Below are positions 8,032 through 16,920 of a stretch of 64,000 nt of DNA, in pieces. Both the position numbers and the translations under genes were made by a program. Numbering within the stretch: position 1 is the stretch's first letter; each line of letters starts with the position of its first letter. The notes beneath the pieces are model-generated. The model made no database searches and had not been told where the DNA came from. It saw only the letters and a program-made list of their open reading frames with translations. Origin of the DNA: Dyadobacter chenwenxiniae. Its GTDB lineage: Bacteria; Bacteroidota; Bacteroidia; Cytophagales; Spirosomataceae. Location of the stretch: NCBI RefSeq assembly GCF_022869785.1, contig NZ_CP094997.1, forward strand, positions 5,761,001 through 5,825,000. Reading direction: 5' to 3'.

Positions 8032-9342
8032 TCAGGAAATAACCGATCCGTACAAGTCAAATTCCTCAGCGGATGTAATGTTAACCTGGGCAAAGTCACC
8101 TAATCGCACATATTGGCTGGCAGGCACAAGAACCTCATTATCAACTTCCGGTGAATCAAATTCGGTCCGGCCGATGAAGTGCCCGCCTTCTTTGCGGTCG
8201 AAAAGCACTTTATAAGTATTTCCGATTTTTTGCTGGTTCAATTCATAGGAAATGCCTTGTTGCAGCTCCATAATGGCATCTGCGCGTTCCTGCTTGATTT
8301 CGGCAGGAATGTCGTCCGGCATGGTGTAGGAATGCGTGTTGTCTTCGTGAGAATACTGAAATGCCCCCAAACGGTCGAAGCGCATTTTTTCAACAAAATC
8401 GTAAGTCTCATCAAACAGCGCTTCCGTTTCTCCCGGGTGACCAACTATTAATGTTGTTCTCAATGTAATATCCGGCACTTTTGCGCGGATGGTCTCGATC
8501 AATGCTTCCGTTTTTTCACGTGTAATGCCACGTCGCATGGATTTCAGGATTTCTGTTGAGCCGGTCTGCAGAGGCATATCCAGATATTTGCAAATGTTGC
8601 TGCGCTCGTTCATGATATCCAGAATGTCCATTGGAAACCCAGCCGGATAAGCATATTGTAACCTGATCCACTCAATGCCTTCTACGTCAGAAAGTTGCGC
8701 AAGTAAGTCGGATAGATTTCTTTTTTTATAAATATCAAGACCATAGTAAGTCAGGTCTTGAGCAATGAGGATAAGTTCTTTTGTGCCGCGTTTTGCCAAG
8801 GATTTCGCTTCCTTCACAAGCTCCTCAATCGAACGGGAAACGTGGCCGCCGCGCATAATGGGGATCGCGCAGAAACTGCATGGACGATCGCAACCTTCGG
8901 CAATTTTTAGGTAAGCGTAATGTGTGGGCGTGGTCAGCAACCGCTCGCCGACGAGTTCATGCTTATAGTCCGCTTTGAGCGTTTTGAGCAGTCGTGGCAG
9001 TTCATTAGTTCCAAACCAGGCGTCCACAGTCGGGATTTCAACGGAAAGCTCATCTTTGTATCTATGTGATAAACAGCCTGTAACGTAAACTTTATCAACC
9101 ATTCCGGCCGCCTTTGCATCAGCATAGCGCAGAATTGTGTTGATGGATTCTTCTTTGGCATTATCAATAAATCCGCAAGTGTTGATTACAACAATCTGCG
9201 AATCATCTTTTTTAGACTCATGATCAACGGTGAATCCGTTGCCTTTGAGCTGCGTGTAGAGCACTTCCGAATCCACCAGATTTTTGGAGCAGCCCAGCGT
9301 GACAATGTTGACTTTATTTTTAACTATTCCTTTGGTTTTCAT
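8032..9342 (-). CDS. rimO: Ribosomal protein S12 methylthiotransferase RimO
   Basis: RimO is a radical-SAM enzyme that adds a methylthio group to an aspartate of ribosomal protein S12. Three N-terminal cysteines for the auxiliary cluster appear in TLGCSKNLVDSE, NTCGFI and TGCLSHRY. The radical-SAM cluster motif GCDRPCSFCAIP follows near residue 150. The C-terminal TRAM domain covers about the last 65 residues. The 436-residue length is normal. The LGCSKN and CDRPCSFC variants fit RimO better than MiaB. Confidence 0.95.
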   Translation of the reverse strand: MKTKGIVKNKVNIVTLGCSKNLVDSEVLYTQLKGNGFTVDHESKKDDSQIVVINTCGFIDNAKEESINTILRYADAKAAGMVDKVYVTGCLSHRYKDELSVEIPTVDAWFGTNELPRLLKTLKADYKHELVGERLLTTPTHYAYLKIAEGCDRPCSFCAIPIMRGGHVSRSIEELVKEAKSLAKRGTKELILIAQDLTYYGLDIYKKRNLSDLLAQLSDVEGIEWIRLQYAYPAGFPMDILDIMNERSNICKYLDMPLQTGSTEILKSMRRGITREKTEALIETIRAKVPDITLRTTLIVGHPGETEALFDETYDFVEKMRFDRLGAFQYSHEDNTHSYTMPDDIPAEIKQERADAIMELQQGISYELNQQKIGNTYKVLFDRKEGGHFIGRTEFDSPEVDNEVLVPASQYVRLGDFAQVNITSAEEFDLYGSVIS

Positions 9343-9386
9343 TGGTTTTAGCTATCCGCGGCTGGCTTTTAGCTTTTAGTAACTGA

Positions 9387-9736
9387 CTATGTAGATTTGA
9401 TTTTGATCTTACGAACAGATTTTATCTGCGAAATGCTTCGATTCGAATGAATGATGTTTAAAACCTCGATCCGCAATGGTGTAACCTTATTAATGATTAA
9501 ATAACTCCCGCACCGAATATTTATATACTTTTTGGACTTGGTTACCAGCTGCCTGCACTCGGGATGATGAAGATAATTGGTGGAGAGGCCTGCTATGCTA
9601 GCGTAGATTTCATCGACAAATACGGAAGCAGAACCGTAGGAGAAAGTTTCAACTGAATCATATTCCTGAACTCATCGGCATTCAACGGCGCCCCAGAGAT
9701 CACAAGATTCTTTTTGGATATTTTTGTTTTGCCCAT
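9387..9736 (-). pseudogene. Collapsed toxin-antitoxin remnant (antitoxin start fused to RelE/ParE-like toxin end)
   Basis: An ATG at 9736 opens a 47-codon frame beginning MGKTKISKKNLVISGAPL, which looks like a Bacteroidota antitoxin N-terminus, and then stops at 9593. Overlapping it in a second frame down to the stop at 9387 is the body of a RelE/ParE-type toxin: VFVDEIYASIAGLS, HPECRQLVTKSKKY, GSYLIINKVTPLRIEVLNII and HSNRSISQIKS. The toxin has no start codon or N-terminal half and the antitoxin has no C-terminal half. A deletion with frame change between the two genes explains this. It fills the rimO-ftsY gap of about 420 bases. Confidence 0.65.
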
Positions 9737-9762
9737 GATCAAAGATAAAAAATGTAAGCTGC

Positions 9763-10725
9763 TCAGCCAATCTTCTTAAATAAAGAATCCACAAACTCAC
9801 TGCGGTCGAAAACTTGCAGGTCATCCATTTTTTCTCCCACACCAATATATTTAACCGGAATTTTGAATTCGTCCGAAATGCCGATTACTACGCCGCCTTT
9901 CGCTGTGCCATCCAGTTTTGTGATCGCTAATGCAGTAATTTCCGTGACTTTGGTGAACTCTCTGGCTTGAATTACAGCATTTTGGCCGGTGCTGCCATCG
10001 AGAACGAGTAAGACTTCGTGTGGAGAATCAGGAATGATTTTCTGCATGACGCGCTTGATCTTCGAAAGCTCGTTCATGAGGTTCACCTTCGTATGTAAAC
10101 GTCCTGCGGTATCGATAATGATGACATCAGCGCCCGTTTCCATTCCTTTTTTCAATGCATCATAAGCTACGGCGGAAGGGTCCGTGTTCATCCCGTGGTC
10201 GATGACCGGGACGTCAACGCGTTTTCCCCAAAGTTTGAGCTGTTCTACGGCCGCAGCGCGGAATGTATCGGCGGCGCCTAGCACAACTTTGTGTCCTCTT
10301 TGGTGAAACTGATGCGCCAGTTTTCCGATCGTGGTTGTTTTTCCAACACCATTCACGCCTACGACCATGATCACAAACGGTTTGGGAAGATGCTGGGTTT
10401 CAAAGCTGTCTTTGATATCAACAGATTTGTTTTCCGTCAACAATGCTGCGATTTCCTCCCGGAGTATGCCGTCCAGTTCAGCCGTAGTTGCATATTTATC
10501 TCTGGCCACCCGCTCTTCAATGCGCTTAATGACCTTTACAGTGGTTTCAACACCTACGTCTGAGCTTACGAGAATGTCTTCCAGTTCATCAAGAACGTCT
10601 TCATCTATTGTGGTTTTACCAACGATAGCACGGGAAAGTTTGCCAAAGAAACTGTCTTTGGTTTTTTCCAGGCCTTTATCTAATGTTTCTTTTTTCTCTT
10701 TTGAAAAAAAACCAAATAAGCTCAT
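9763..10725 (-). CDS. ftsY: Signal recognition particle receptor FtsY
   Basis: FtsY is the SRP receptor GTPase that docks ribosome-SRP complexes at the inner membrane. An NG module fills most of the 320 residues: the helical N domain, then the P-loop VVGVNGVGKTTTIGKLA near residue 120, DTFRAAAVEQL, DTAGRLHTK, TKLDGTAKGG and the closing GVGEKMDDLQVF. The acidic A domain of E. coli is reduced to a short lysine-rich N-terminus with an MSLFGFFSKEK start, a potential membrane anchor. A terminator separates it from the DUF4295/rpmG transcript. Confidence 0.96.
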   Translation of the reverse strand: MSLFGFFSKEKKETLDKGLEKTKDSFFGKLSRAIVGKTTIDEDVLDELEDILVSSDVGVETTVKVIKRIEERVARDKYATTAELDGILREEIAALLTENKSVDIKDSFETQHLPKPFVIMVVGVNGVGKTTTIGKLAHQFHQRGHKVVLGAADTFRAAAVEQLKLWGKRVDVPVIDHGMNTDPSAVAYDALKKGMETGADVIIIDTAGRLHTKVNLMNELSKIKRVMQKIIPDSPHEVLLVLDGSTGQNAVIQAREFTKVTEITALAITKLDGTAKGGVVIGISDEFKIPVKYIGVGEKMDDLQVFDRSEFVDSLFKKIG

Positions 10726-10768
10726 AACGGTGTGAATGTAGTAAGATCTGAAATCGTGTAAGTGCGCT

Positions 10769-10776
10769 CAAAAATA
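10769..10776 (-). promoter_or_regulatory. Candidate -7 box for ftsY
   Basis: On the minus strand this reads TATTTTTG, matching TAnnTTTG, 43 bases before the ftsY ATG and just downstream of the 10784-10806 hairpin. It would give ftsY its own promoter after termination of the ribosomal-protein transcript. Confidence 0.45.
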
Positions 10777-10783
10777 AAACAAA

Positions 10784-10806
10784 AAAAGTCCCAAAAGGGA
10801 CTTTTT
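10784..10806 (-). terminator. Intrinsic terminator after DUF4295
   Basis: A stem with arms AAAAGTCCC and GGGACTTTT around an AAAA loop has T-runs on both sides, so it can work in either direction. On the minus strand it would end the rpmG-DUF4295 transcript before ftsY. Confidence 0.75.
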
Positions 10807-10859
10807 ACAAAACTCGATATCATCTTTCGGATCTGCTCGTGATGACCAGCGTCAATAAT

Positions 10860-10920
10860 GTCAGCCTGAGCGTAGCTTAAATGTCAGTCTGAGCGCACGG
10901 GGCCGCCCGGCGGGCGAAGA
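10860..10920. repeat. Degenerate copies of the TCAGCCTGAGCG repeat
   Basis: ATGTCAGCCTGAGCGTAG and, 23 bases on, ATGTCAGTCTGAGCGCAC are half-palindrome relatives of the 7396-7467 arms, here as direct rather than inverted copies. A short very GC-rich stretch (GGGGCCGCCCGGCGGGCGAAG) follows and abuts the DUF4295 stop codon. Confidence 0.55.
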
Positions 10921-11073
10921 CTAGTTTTTCAGTGCACCTTGAACACCGTCCAAGGGAACGATCTCTTCTTTGAAGGTGTAAGCTCCTGTTTTTGGAGATT
11001 TTACAGCCTTAATAACCTTAGCGAATGCTTTTCCGCCTTCTTTTTTCAGGGTAGCAACTACTTTCTTTGCCAT
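10921..11073 (-). CDS. DUF4295 small basic protein
   Basis: A 50-residue basic protein, from the ATG at 11073 to the TAG at 10921. It begins MAKKVVATLKKEGGKAFAKV and contains SPKTGAYTFKEE. It matches the Bacteroidota DUF4295 family, usually found next to rpmG and ftsY and thought to be associated with the ribosome. It lies 28 bases downstream of rpmG and shares the promoter upstream of that gene. Confidence 0.85.
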   Translation of the reverse strand: MAKKVVATLKKEGGKAFAKVIKAVKSPKTGAYTFKEEIVPLDGVQGALKN

Positions 11074-11101
11074 GTCTGTATATTGTTAAAAGTGTAAAAC
11101 C

Positions 11102-11284
11102 TTATTTAATTTCTTTGTGGACTGTATAGCGTCTCAGGAACGAATTGAATTTTTTCAATTCCATACGGCCAGGCGTATTTTTCCGATTCTTTGTAGTCAC
11201 ATAACGTGACATTCCAGGAACACCACTATCTTTTTGTTCTGTGCATTCCAATATAACCTGTACTCTATTACCTTTCTTAGCCAT
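11102..11284 (-). CDS. rpmG: 50S ribosomal protein L33
   Basis: A 60-residue L33, a protein of the large subunit near the E-site. It starts MAKKGNRVQVILECTE and ends RRYTVHKEIK. Only one cysteine is left, so this is the zinc-independent (C-) type. rpmB (L28), often placed next to it in Bacteroidota, is not adjacent here. It is the first gene of the rpmG-DUF4295 transcript. Confidence 0.95.
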   Translation of the reverse strand: MAKKGNRVQVILECTEQKDSGVPGMSRYVTTKNRKNTPGRMELKKFNSFLRRYTVHKEIK

Positions 11285-11314
11285 TGCTTTACATCGTTTT
11301 TACAAATAGGACTG

Positions 11315-11345
11315 CAAAAGTAAGAACATTTAGTTTTATACACAA
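11315..11345 (-). promoter_or_regulatory. Promoter of rpmG-DUF4295
   Basis: On the minus strand a TTG box (11343-11345) is followed after 20 bases by TACTTTTG (11315-11322). This fits the Bacteroidota pattern TTTG-N19/20-TAnnTTTG and lies 31 bases before the rpmG ATG. Confidence 0.6.
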
Positions 11346-11560
11346 TGCTCTCTATTAAATTTAGTATAATTTTTGAAAAAATTTATTCATGCTCGTGTAA
11401 CATTAAAATCTTGGCGGACAAATAAATAAGTTATGCTTACACGCGACTTGCTTCCGATTTCTGTCTTAAATTTGAAGGAAATTTAGCGCAAACTTAGTTT
11501 CTTCGTGTGCGATTTATTTTGCAAATCCTTAATCTGGCGGAAAATCTTAATTAAAAAACA

Positions 11561-12148
11561 ATGACTCTTAAAAAAAGTACCCCTTTGGCGCTTGTTGCTC
11601 TGGCGGTTTCCTTACTCATCGGCTGCTCTTCGCAGGAAGACAAAGATAAATATGATCATTATTACGGGTCAGGCAGTAAATCGAGGGAAGAAACAGCGCT
11701 TGTAGCGCTGCAAAATGAAAGAAAAAATCAACCTGCACCAGTGGCCGCTACGGGCGCAGCAACTCCGGCAGCAGCATCGGGAGATTCAGCCAATGCTGGT
11801 GACTCTGCTGCAATTGGTCAGGGAGGCGCGGCAGCGGCAGCAACGAATCCTAACGCAGAAGCAGCGCCTACCGCTGCGGCAGCTCCCGCAAAACGCAAAC
11901 CAGTTCCGGCTGATGTTTCCGCATTGCTTAACAAACACGCGTGTCTCGCTTGCCACCAGCCCTATGACAAGGTGATCGGGCCGGCTTACGCGGAGGTTGC
12001 TAAAAAGAAATATACGTCGGATCAAATCGTAGAATTGGTTCACAACCCTAAACCTGAACATTGGCCTGGATATCCTCCAATGGCACCGATGGCCCACGTT
12101 CCAAAGGCTGATATTGTGGTTATCGCCAACTGGATCAACTCTTTATAA
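11561..12148 (+). CDS. Lipoprotein cytochrome c with alanine-rich linker
   Basis: A 195-residue class I c-type cytochrome, probably an electron carrier anchored in the envelope. The signal peptide ends in the lipobox LLIGC (Cys about 22). A long linker (about residues 55-110) is rich in Ala, Pro, Gly and Asn. The haem domain follows with CLACH near residue 132 and a likely distal Met in PPMAPMAHV; it ends VVIANWINSL. The upstream 270 bases hold no gene. The next gene, gatB, is unrelated and separated by a hairpin. Confidence 0.88.
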   Translation: MTLKKSTPLALVALAVSLLIGCSSQEDKDKYDHYYGSGSKSREETALVALQNERKNQPAPVAATGAATPAAASGDSANAGDSAAIGQGGAAAAATNPNAEAAPTAAAAPAKRKPVPADVSALLNKHACLACHQPYDKVIGPAYAEVAKKKYTSDQIVELVHNPKPEHWPGYPPMAPMAHVPKADIVVIANWINSL

Positions 12149-12171
12149 TAGTAAGCTGACATTTTTAGAAA

Positions 12172-12204
12172 ATACGGGCCGTTCATGCTATGGACGGCCC
12201 GTAT
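12172..12204 (+). terminator. Hairpin after the cytochrome gene
   Basis: Perfect 11-base arms ATACGGGCCGT and ACGGCCCGTAT enclose an 11-base loop 23 bases after the cytochrome stop. The T-run is weak. The gatB -7 box starts four bases beyond it. Confidence 0.6.
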
Positions 12205-12207
12205 TCG

Positions 12208-12215
12208 TATCTTTG
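12208..12215 (+). promoter_or_regulatory. Candidate -7 box for gatB
   Basis: TATCTTTG matches TAnnTTTG, 21 bases before the gatB ATG and directly after the terminator hairpin. No clear upstream TTTG box. Confidence 0.45.
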
Positions 12216-12236
12216 CGAAAGCATTTTTATTTTAAT

Positions 12237-13730
12237 ATGACTCAAAACGCACTGCAACCTGCTGATATTACGGATGAACTTTTAGCCCAGTATGAAACGG
12301 TTATCGGGCTCGAAGTGCATTGTCAGCTTTTGACGGAATCCAAACTTTTTGCGCAGGACCGAAACCTTTTCGGTGCTGAACCAAATACCAACATTGGTCC
12401 GCTTACGCTTGCACTACCAGGAACTTTACCTAAAATCAATAAAAAAGCGGTTGAATATGCAGTCCGGCTGGGCCTGGCTTGCGGCTGCTCGATCAGTAGA
12501 AGAACCATCTTTGACCGTAAAAATTACTTTTATCCCGACCTGCCGAAAGGGTACCAGATTTCGCAGGATAAAAAGCCGATCTGCGAAAACGGCGGCGTGA
12601 CGATTTCTGTGAAGAATGAGGAAGGGAAAATGATCGAAAAAGTGATCCGCTTTCATCATATCCATTTGGAAGAGGATGCAGGAAAATCGGTTCATGATGG
12701 CAGTGTTACCGAAACGTTGCTGGATTATAACCGGGCCGGAACGCCGTTAGTTGAAATGGTTTCGGAACCCGATTTGCGGTCCGCCGAAGAAACGGGGGCA
12801 TTTGTTACGGAAATACGCCGCCTGGTTCGCTATCTGAACATTAGTGACGGTAATATGGAAGAAGGTTCATTGCGCTGCGACGTCAATGTTTCGCTCAGAA
12901 AAAAAGGAGCTGAAAAGTTGGGCACCAAAGTGGAGATCAAGAACATGAACTCGATCCGGAACATGATGCGTGCCATTAGCTTTGAGGAAAAGAGGCAAGT
13001 GGCCATGTTAGAAAGTGAGCAGGAGATACAACAGGAAACGCGGATGTTTGACGTTGAAAGCGGACAGACTTACGGAATGCGGGTAAAGGAAACGATGAAT
13101 GACTATCGCTATTTCCCGGATCCGGATCTGAGCCCGGTCGTCGTGTCTGACGAATGGCTGGCCAGCATTAAGGCTGATATGCCGGCACTGCCACACGAGC
13201 TGCGCGAGAAATTTACGCATCGTTATGGAATCCCGGCTTATGACGCGGCTGTGCTCACAGACACACGTGAAATCGCAGCTTACTTTGAAGCAGTTTGTGC
13301 CAAAACGCCTGCCTATAAAGCTGCTTCAAACTGGTTAATGGGCCCTGTGAAATCTTATCTGAATGATCACGAAGGCAACATCGATCGTTTCCCGATCAGC
13401 CCGGAAACTCTGGCTGCGTTGATTGACCTGAGCGAGTCCGATATTGTGAGTAATTCCGTGGCTACGCAAAAGATATTTCCGGTGCTTCTGGCCGAGCCCC
13501 AACGTGATCCGAAAGAGATCGCTTCCTCAAATAACTGGCTTCAAAACAGCAATACAAATGAGCTTGAAACGTTGGTAGATGAGGTTATTAGCGCAATGCC
13601 TGACAAGGTTACAGCATACAGAAAAGGGAAAAAGGGTTTACTGGGGCTTTTTGTGGGAGAAGTCATGAAGAAATCAAATAACACTGCCGATCCCAAGCTG
13701 GTTAGCCAACTGCTAAGCGCGAAACTTTGA
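12237..13730 (+). CDS. gatB: Aspartyl/glutamyl-tRNA amidotransferase subunit B
   Basis: GatB is the transamidation subunit of GatCAB, which converts misacylated Glu-tRNA(Gln) or Asp-tRNA(Asn) to the correct aminoacyl-tRNA. Seen are the start of the catalytic cradle, VIGLEVHCQL, then DRKNYFYPDLPKGYQISQ, EEGSLRCDVNVS and a C-terminal YqeY-like tail. The protein has 497 residues from the ATG at 12237. The open frame runs 41 codons further upstream, but that part overlaps the cytochrome gene and its terminator. gatA and gatC are not in the window. Confidence 0.95.
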   Translation: MTQNALQPADITDELLAQYETVIGLEVHCQLLTESKLFAQDRNLFGAEPNTNIGPLTLALPGTLPKINKKAVEYAVRLGLACGCSISRRTIFDRKNYFYPDLPKGYQISQDKKPICENGGVTISVKNEEGKMIEKVIRFHHIHLEEDAGKSVHDGSVTETLLDYNRAGTPLVEMVSEPDLRSAEETGAFVTEIRRLVRYLNISDGNMEEGSLRCDVNVSLRKKGAEKLGTKVEIKNMNSIRNMMRAISFEEKRQVAMLESEQEIQQETRMFDVESGQTYGMRVKETMNDYRYFPDPDLSPVVVSDEWLASIKADMPALPHELREKFTHRYGIPAYDAAVLTDTREIAAYFEAVCAKTPAYKAASNWLMGPVKSYLNDHEGNIDRFPISPETLAALIDLSESDIVSNSVATQKIFPVLLAEPQRDPKEIASSNNWLQNSNTNELETLVDEVISAMPDKVTAYRKGKKGLLGLFVGEVMKKSNNTADPKLVSQLLSAKL

Positions 13731-13762
13731 TTGTTACGCCTAACAAAACTATAAAAGAGGTC

Positions 13763-14917
13763 ATGAAAGGAATATTTAGACAAAGCATTTTCATATTTAG
13801 TATTGCTTTTTTGAGCCTTCAAACTCAGGCACAGCAACTTGCACCCAAAGAATTTTCTGTTAATGGAAAGGTGAAAAATGGTGCAAAAGGAGAAAAAGTA
13901 ACATTGCTGCGTTCAACTGCCGGCGGATCGTCCATCAAGCTGGATTCTACACAACTTGCAGCAGATGGGTCGTTTGCATTAAAAGGCGTTGAAAACGATC
14001 GTGGAAGCTTCTTTTCATTGAACATTGCCGACCGTCAAAAAGTGATTCTCCTCGTAGAAGGCGGAGAAAAATTTGATGTGATGGCAGACGGAACGACCAG
14101 GGATGCCAAAGGAAACGGAGGAAATGCAGACATTACAGGCTCCAAAAATATGGAGTACTATGCCCAGATAGATAAATTAATGAGATCTTTTGCTGGCAAG
14201 GTGACCGTTTGGAATGAAGAATATGCCAAAGCAGAGGAAAAGAAAGATGCCAAAAAAATTCAGGAAGTGCAGGAAAATTTTGCCAAGGCTGATAAAGAGC
14301 GTCTGGATGTAGTTAAAAAGCTCCTGCCTGAAATGGGCACATCATTGGTCGCGCTTTTCACGGCCAATAACTTTTTGAATCCGGACACGGACTTGGAAAT
14401 CCTGAAGAAGCTGGCGGACGATTATGAAAAAGTAGAGCCGACTCCCACATTAGCAAAAGGATTTATTGGTCAAATTAAAAGAATTGCAGGTGTTTCGGTT
14501 GGTCAGCAAGCACCTGATTTTACTTTGAATAGTCCCGAAGGAAAGCCGGTTGCATTGTCATCTTTGCGCGGAAAATTTGTCTTGATCGACTTCTGGGCAT
14601 CGTGGTGCGGGCCTTGCCGGATGGAAAATCCGAATGTTGTACGTATGTATGACAAATTCAAGGACAAAGGGTTCGACATTTACGGCGTATCCTTGGACGA
14701 CAACGAAAAAGCCTGGAAAACGGCTATTGAGCGTGATAAATTGAAATGGCTGCACGGATCGGAATTGAAAAAATGGAATTCCGGCGTAGCGCAGACTTAC
14801 GGCGTAAACGCAATTCCAGCCACATTCCTGATCGACAAAGAAGGAAAAATCATTGCCAAGAACTTACGCGGACCAGCTTTGGAAAGTAAGCTCACCGAAT
14901 TGCTGGGTGCTCAATAG
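13763..14917 (+). CDS. TlpA/ResA-like thioredoxin-fold protein with N-terminal DUF4369-like domain
   Basis: A periplasmic disulfide reductase-like protein of about 384 residues. From the ATG at 13763 there is a signal peptide ending near QTQAQ, a beta-rich N-terminal domain like DUF4369 (about residues 25-120), a lysine/glutamate-rich helical linker, and an AhpC/TSA-thioredoxin domain with active site ASWCGPCRMENP (Cys near 282 and 285) and a cis-Pro in NAIPATFLID. Such proteins reduce cytochrome c apoproteins or other envelope thiols. It starts 32 bases after gatB, perhaps cotranscribed with it. Confidence 0.88.
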   Translation: MKGIFRQSIFIFSIAFLSLQTQAQQLAPKEFSVNGKVKNGAKGEKVTLLRSTAGGSSIKLDSTQLAADGSFALKGVENDRGSFFSLNIADRQKVILLVEGGEKFDVMADGTTRDAKGNGGNADITGSKNMEYYAQIDKLMRSFAGKVTVWNEEYAKAEEKKDAKKIQEVQENFAKADKERLDVVKKLLPEMGTSLVALFTANNFLNPDTDLEILKKLADDYEKVEPTPTLAKGFIGQIKRIAGVSVGQQAPDFTLNSPEGKPVALSSLRGKFVLIDFWASWCGPCRMENPNVVRMYDKFKDKGFDIYGVSLDDNEKAWKTAIERDKLKWLHGSELKKWNSGVAQTYGVNAIPATFLIDKEGKIIAKNLRGPALESKLTELLGAQ

Positions 14918-14937
14918 TAATAGATTAGATGTAATCA

Positions 14938-14969
14938 AAAATCCGCAGGAACTGTCTTGCGGATTTTTT
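14938..14969. terminator. Bidirectional terminator
   Basis: Arms AAAATCCGCA and TGCGGATTTT around a 10-base loop, followed by more T, between two convergent genes (TlpA-like and the SDR protein). Confidence 0.85.
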
Positions 14970-15849
14970 ATGCGCCACCATCTTCCAGACTGTAATAAAA
15001 ATGCAAAGGATCTGAAAACCTGAATGAATAATGATAATGTTTATCAAATTTTTCAGCTGAAATTACCTTGAAATCTGGTTTCTCATTTGATTCTGCAAAT
15101 GTTGGGGCTTCCCAGCCAAATTGCGCGCAAGAAGCCTCGTAAACTTCCCGACGCGTAGTATGAATCGGCGATACAATGTTAAAGGTCTCATTCACAAAGC
15201 CCGTTTCAAGAATGGTCATAATGATTCCCACAGCATCGTCCCGGTGAATGTAATTAACAGGGATTGAGCCGGTTGTCATATCTTTCTTTCCCTGCACATA
15301 TTTTCCTGGAATGCGGTTGTAACCGAGTAAGCCGCCTAATCTGAGGATCGTAACATTACGCTCGGGACGCAATGCAGTTAACAGATTTTCAGCCGCGACC
15401 ATATCCGGTGAAGCGGATGCTTCGGGCGTTTTCACATCATCTTCAACCACAATCCGGTTTAGTTCGGGATAGATTCCCGTGGAGCTGATGAAAATAATGT
15501 TGGTGATCCGGGATATTTCAATCTCGCTGATGATTGACTCAACTTGCTTTACGTAAAAACCCGGGTCATGTTGTTGCAAGCGCGGAGGCAAGGAAATGAT
15601 CAGCGTATCGACGTCAAAAAATGAATGCAATGCCACACGGTCGACGTCAAAACCCGGATTAAGTGGAAGCAAGAATCCTTCAATGCCGTTCTTAGCGAAT
15701 GCATCGATCTTCGATGCCGATGTTGTGCTGCCTTTTATCTCCCACGTACTATGCAGGCTGAGCAAGCGTTGAGCTAGTGGAAAACCTAACCAGCCGCATC
15801 CCAGAATGCTTATTTGTTTTTTTTCTACTTTTGAATCGTTATCCGTCAT
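14968..15849 (-). CDS. NAD-dependent epimerase/SDR-like protein (YeeZ type)
   Basis: A 293-residue extended short-chain dehydrogenase-like protein. The N-terminal Rossmann motif is ILGCGWLGFPLAQRL; further on come LIISLPPR, FISSTGIYP and VNYIHRDDAVGII, as in YeeZ-type nucleotide-sugar-epimerase relatives. The usual catalytic YxxxK is not evident, so activity is uncertain. It is divergent from gldB with only 14 bases between the two start codons, so the promoters must overlap coding sequence. Confidence 0.75.
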   Translation of the reverse strand: MTDNDSKVEKKQISILGCGWLGFPLAQRLLSLHSTWEIKGSTTSASKIDAFAKNGIEGFLLPLNPGFDVDRVALHSFFDVDTLIISLPPRLQQHDPGFYVKQVESIISEIEISRITNIIFISSTGIYPELNRIVVEDDVKTPEASASPDMVAAENLLTALRPERNVTILRLGGLLGYNRIPGKYVQGKKDMTTGSIPVNYIHRDDAVGIIMTILETGFVNETFNIVSPIHTTRREVYEASCAQFGWEAPTFAESNEKPDFKVISAEKFDKHYHYSFRFSDPLHFYYSLEDGGA

Positions 15850-15863
15850 TTGATATTAAGGCT

Positions 15864-16874
15864 ATGTGCTTATCGAGAATTGCTCTCTTTTGCTCTCTTA
15901 TTTCTGTTTTTCTTTTTTCCTGCAATAAAGATAACCGGCTCGCATCTGATACGAGTGAGACTGTGGTTAATGTTGAATCCGAAAACCTGGACCAGGCACT
16001 TTTTGCTTGCCAATCGGTTAAAGATGTGCAAAATTTTCTCGACGCACATCCATATCTGGCAAAGGAATATTTCGCCAGTTCACAAATAGATCCGCGACAG
16101 CTGGCCGCGCATTTATTCAATATTTTGCAAAACCCCGATTTCCGGGCATTCCGTGATCAGCTCGACAGCCTCATTGGTGACCGTAAAAAGAACATTCTCG
16201 ATCCGCTGGCCGACGCATTCAAGCAAATTAAATACCATTATCCGGCTTTTAAAGCTCCAAAAGTGCAGTTTCTGGTGACTGGTTTTACAGGCACCGATTT
16301 ATACATTTCCGATTCGCTGATCATAATCGGGCTTGATTATTTCGGCGGCCCCGCTGCAATGTATCGCCCGGATGTATTTGATTATCAGTTGCGTAGATAT
16401 CAAAAAGAATACATTGTTCCTTCTATCGTCTTTTTCGAATCCAATCGTTTCAACAAAATTGATCCTACCGATAAGACATTGCTGGCGGATATGATCGGTT
16501 ATGGCAAGGGTTATGCATTTGTAAAACAAGTCATGCCTAATGCTGCCGACAGCCTGATCATTGGATATTCGGCCGACAATTTGCGTAGAACGGACGCGAG
16601 CCAGCAACAAATTTGGGCTTATTTCATCGCAGGGAAATTGCTGTACGAGTCAGTTGAGATGAAAAAGAAGAAATTCATTGAAGAACGACCATTCACAACG
16701 GAAATCGGGCAGAAAGTGCCGGGCGCCATTGCGCGCTGGGTTGGCTGGCGGATCGTTAACCGCTTTCGTGCTGAAAATCCAGGTGTGACGCTTCCGGAAT
16801 TAATGGACATGGAGAACGCTGCACAGATTTTACAGGAATCGGGATATAACGGTGAGCCAGACGAAGAGGAGTAA
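15864..16874 (+). CDS. gldB: Gliding-motility-type lipoprotein GldB
   Basis: A lipoprotein of about 336 residues resembling GldB, which is required for gliding and type IX secretion in Flavobacterium; it is also kept in non-gliding relatives. The signal peptide ends in FLFSC. The conserved body contains IGLDYFGGPAAMYRP and YQKEYIVPSIVFFESNRF, followed by GKGYAFVKQVMP. I start it at the ATG at 15864; the longer frame has no signal peptide at its front. It is divergent from the SDR gene and 46 bases upstream of nuoH. Confidence 0.8.
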   Translation: MCLSRIALFCSLISVFLFSCNKDNRLASDTSETVVNVESENLDQALFACQSVKDVQNFLDAHPYLAKEYFASSQIDPRQLAAHLFNILQNPDFRAFRDQLDSLIGDRKKNILDPLADAFKQIKYHYPAFKAPKVQFLVTGFTGTDLYISDSLIIIGLDYFGGPAAMYRPDVFDYQLRRYQKEYIVPSIVFFESNRFNKIDPTDKTLLADMIGYGKGYAFVKQVMPNAADSLIIGYSADNLRRTDASQQQIWAYFIAGKLLYESVEMKKKKFIEERPFTTEIGQKVPGAIARWVGWRIVNRFRAENPGVTLPELMDMENAAQILQESGYNGEPDEEE

Positions 16875-16884
16875 GTTTTTTGTT

Positions 16885-16892
16885 TACTTTTG
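16885..16892 (+). promoter_or_regulatory. Candidate -7 box for nuoH
   Basis: TACTTTTG matches TAnnTTTG in the short gldB-nuoH gap, 28 bases before the nuoH start. No clear upstream box. Confidence 0.35.
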
Positions 16893-16920
16893 CGGCAGTC
16901 ACTAAGATCCCGAAACGCCG

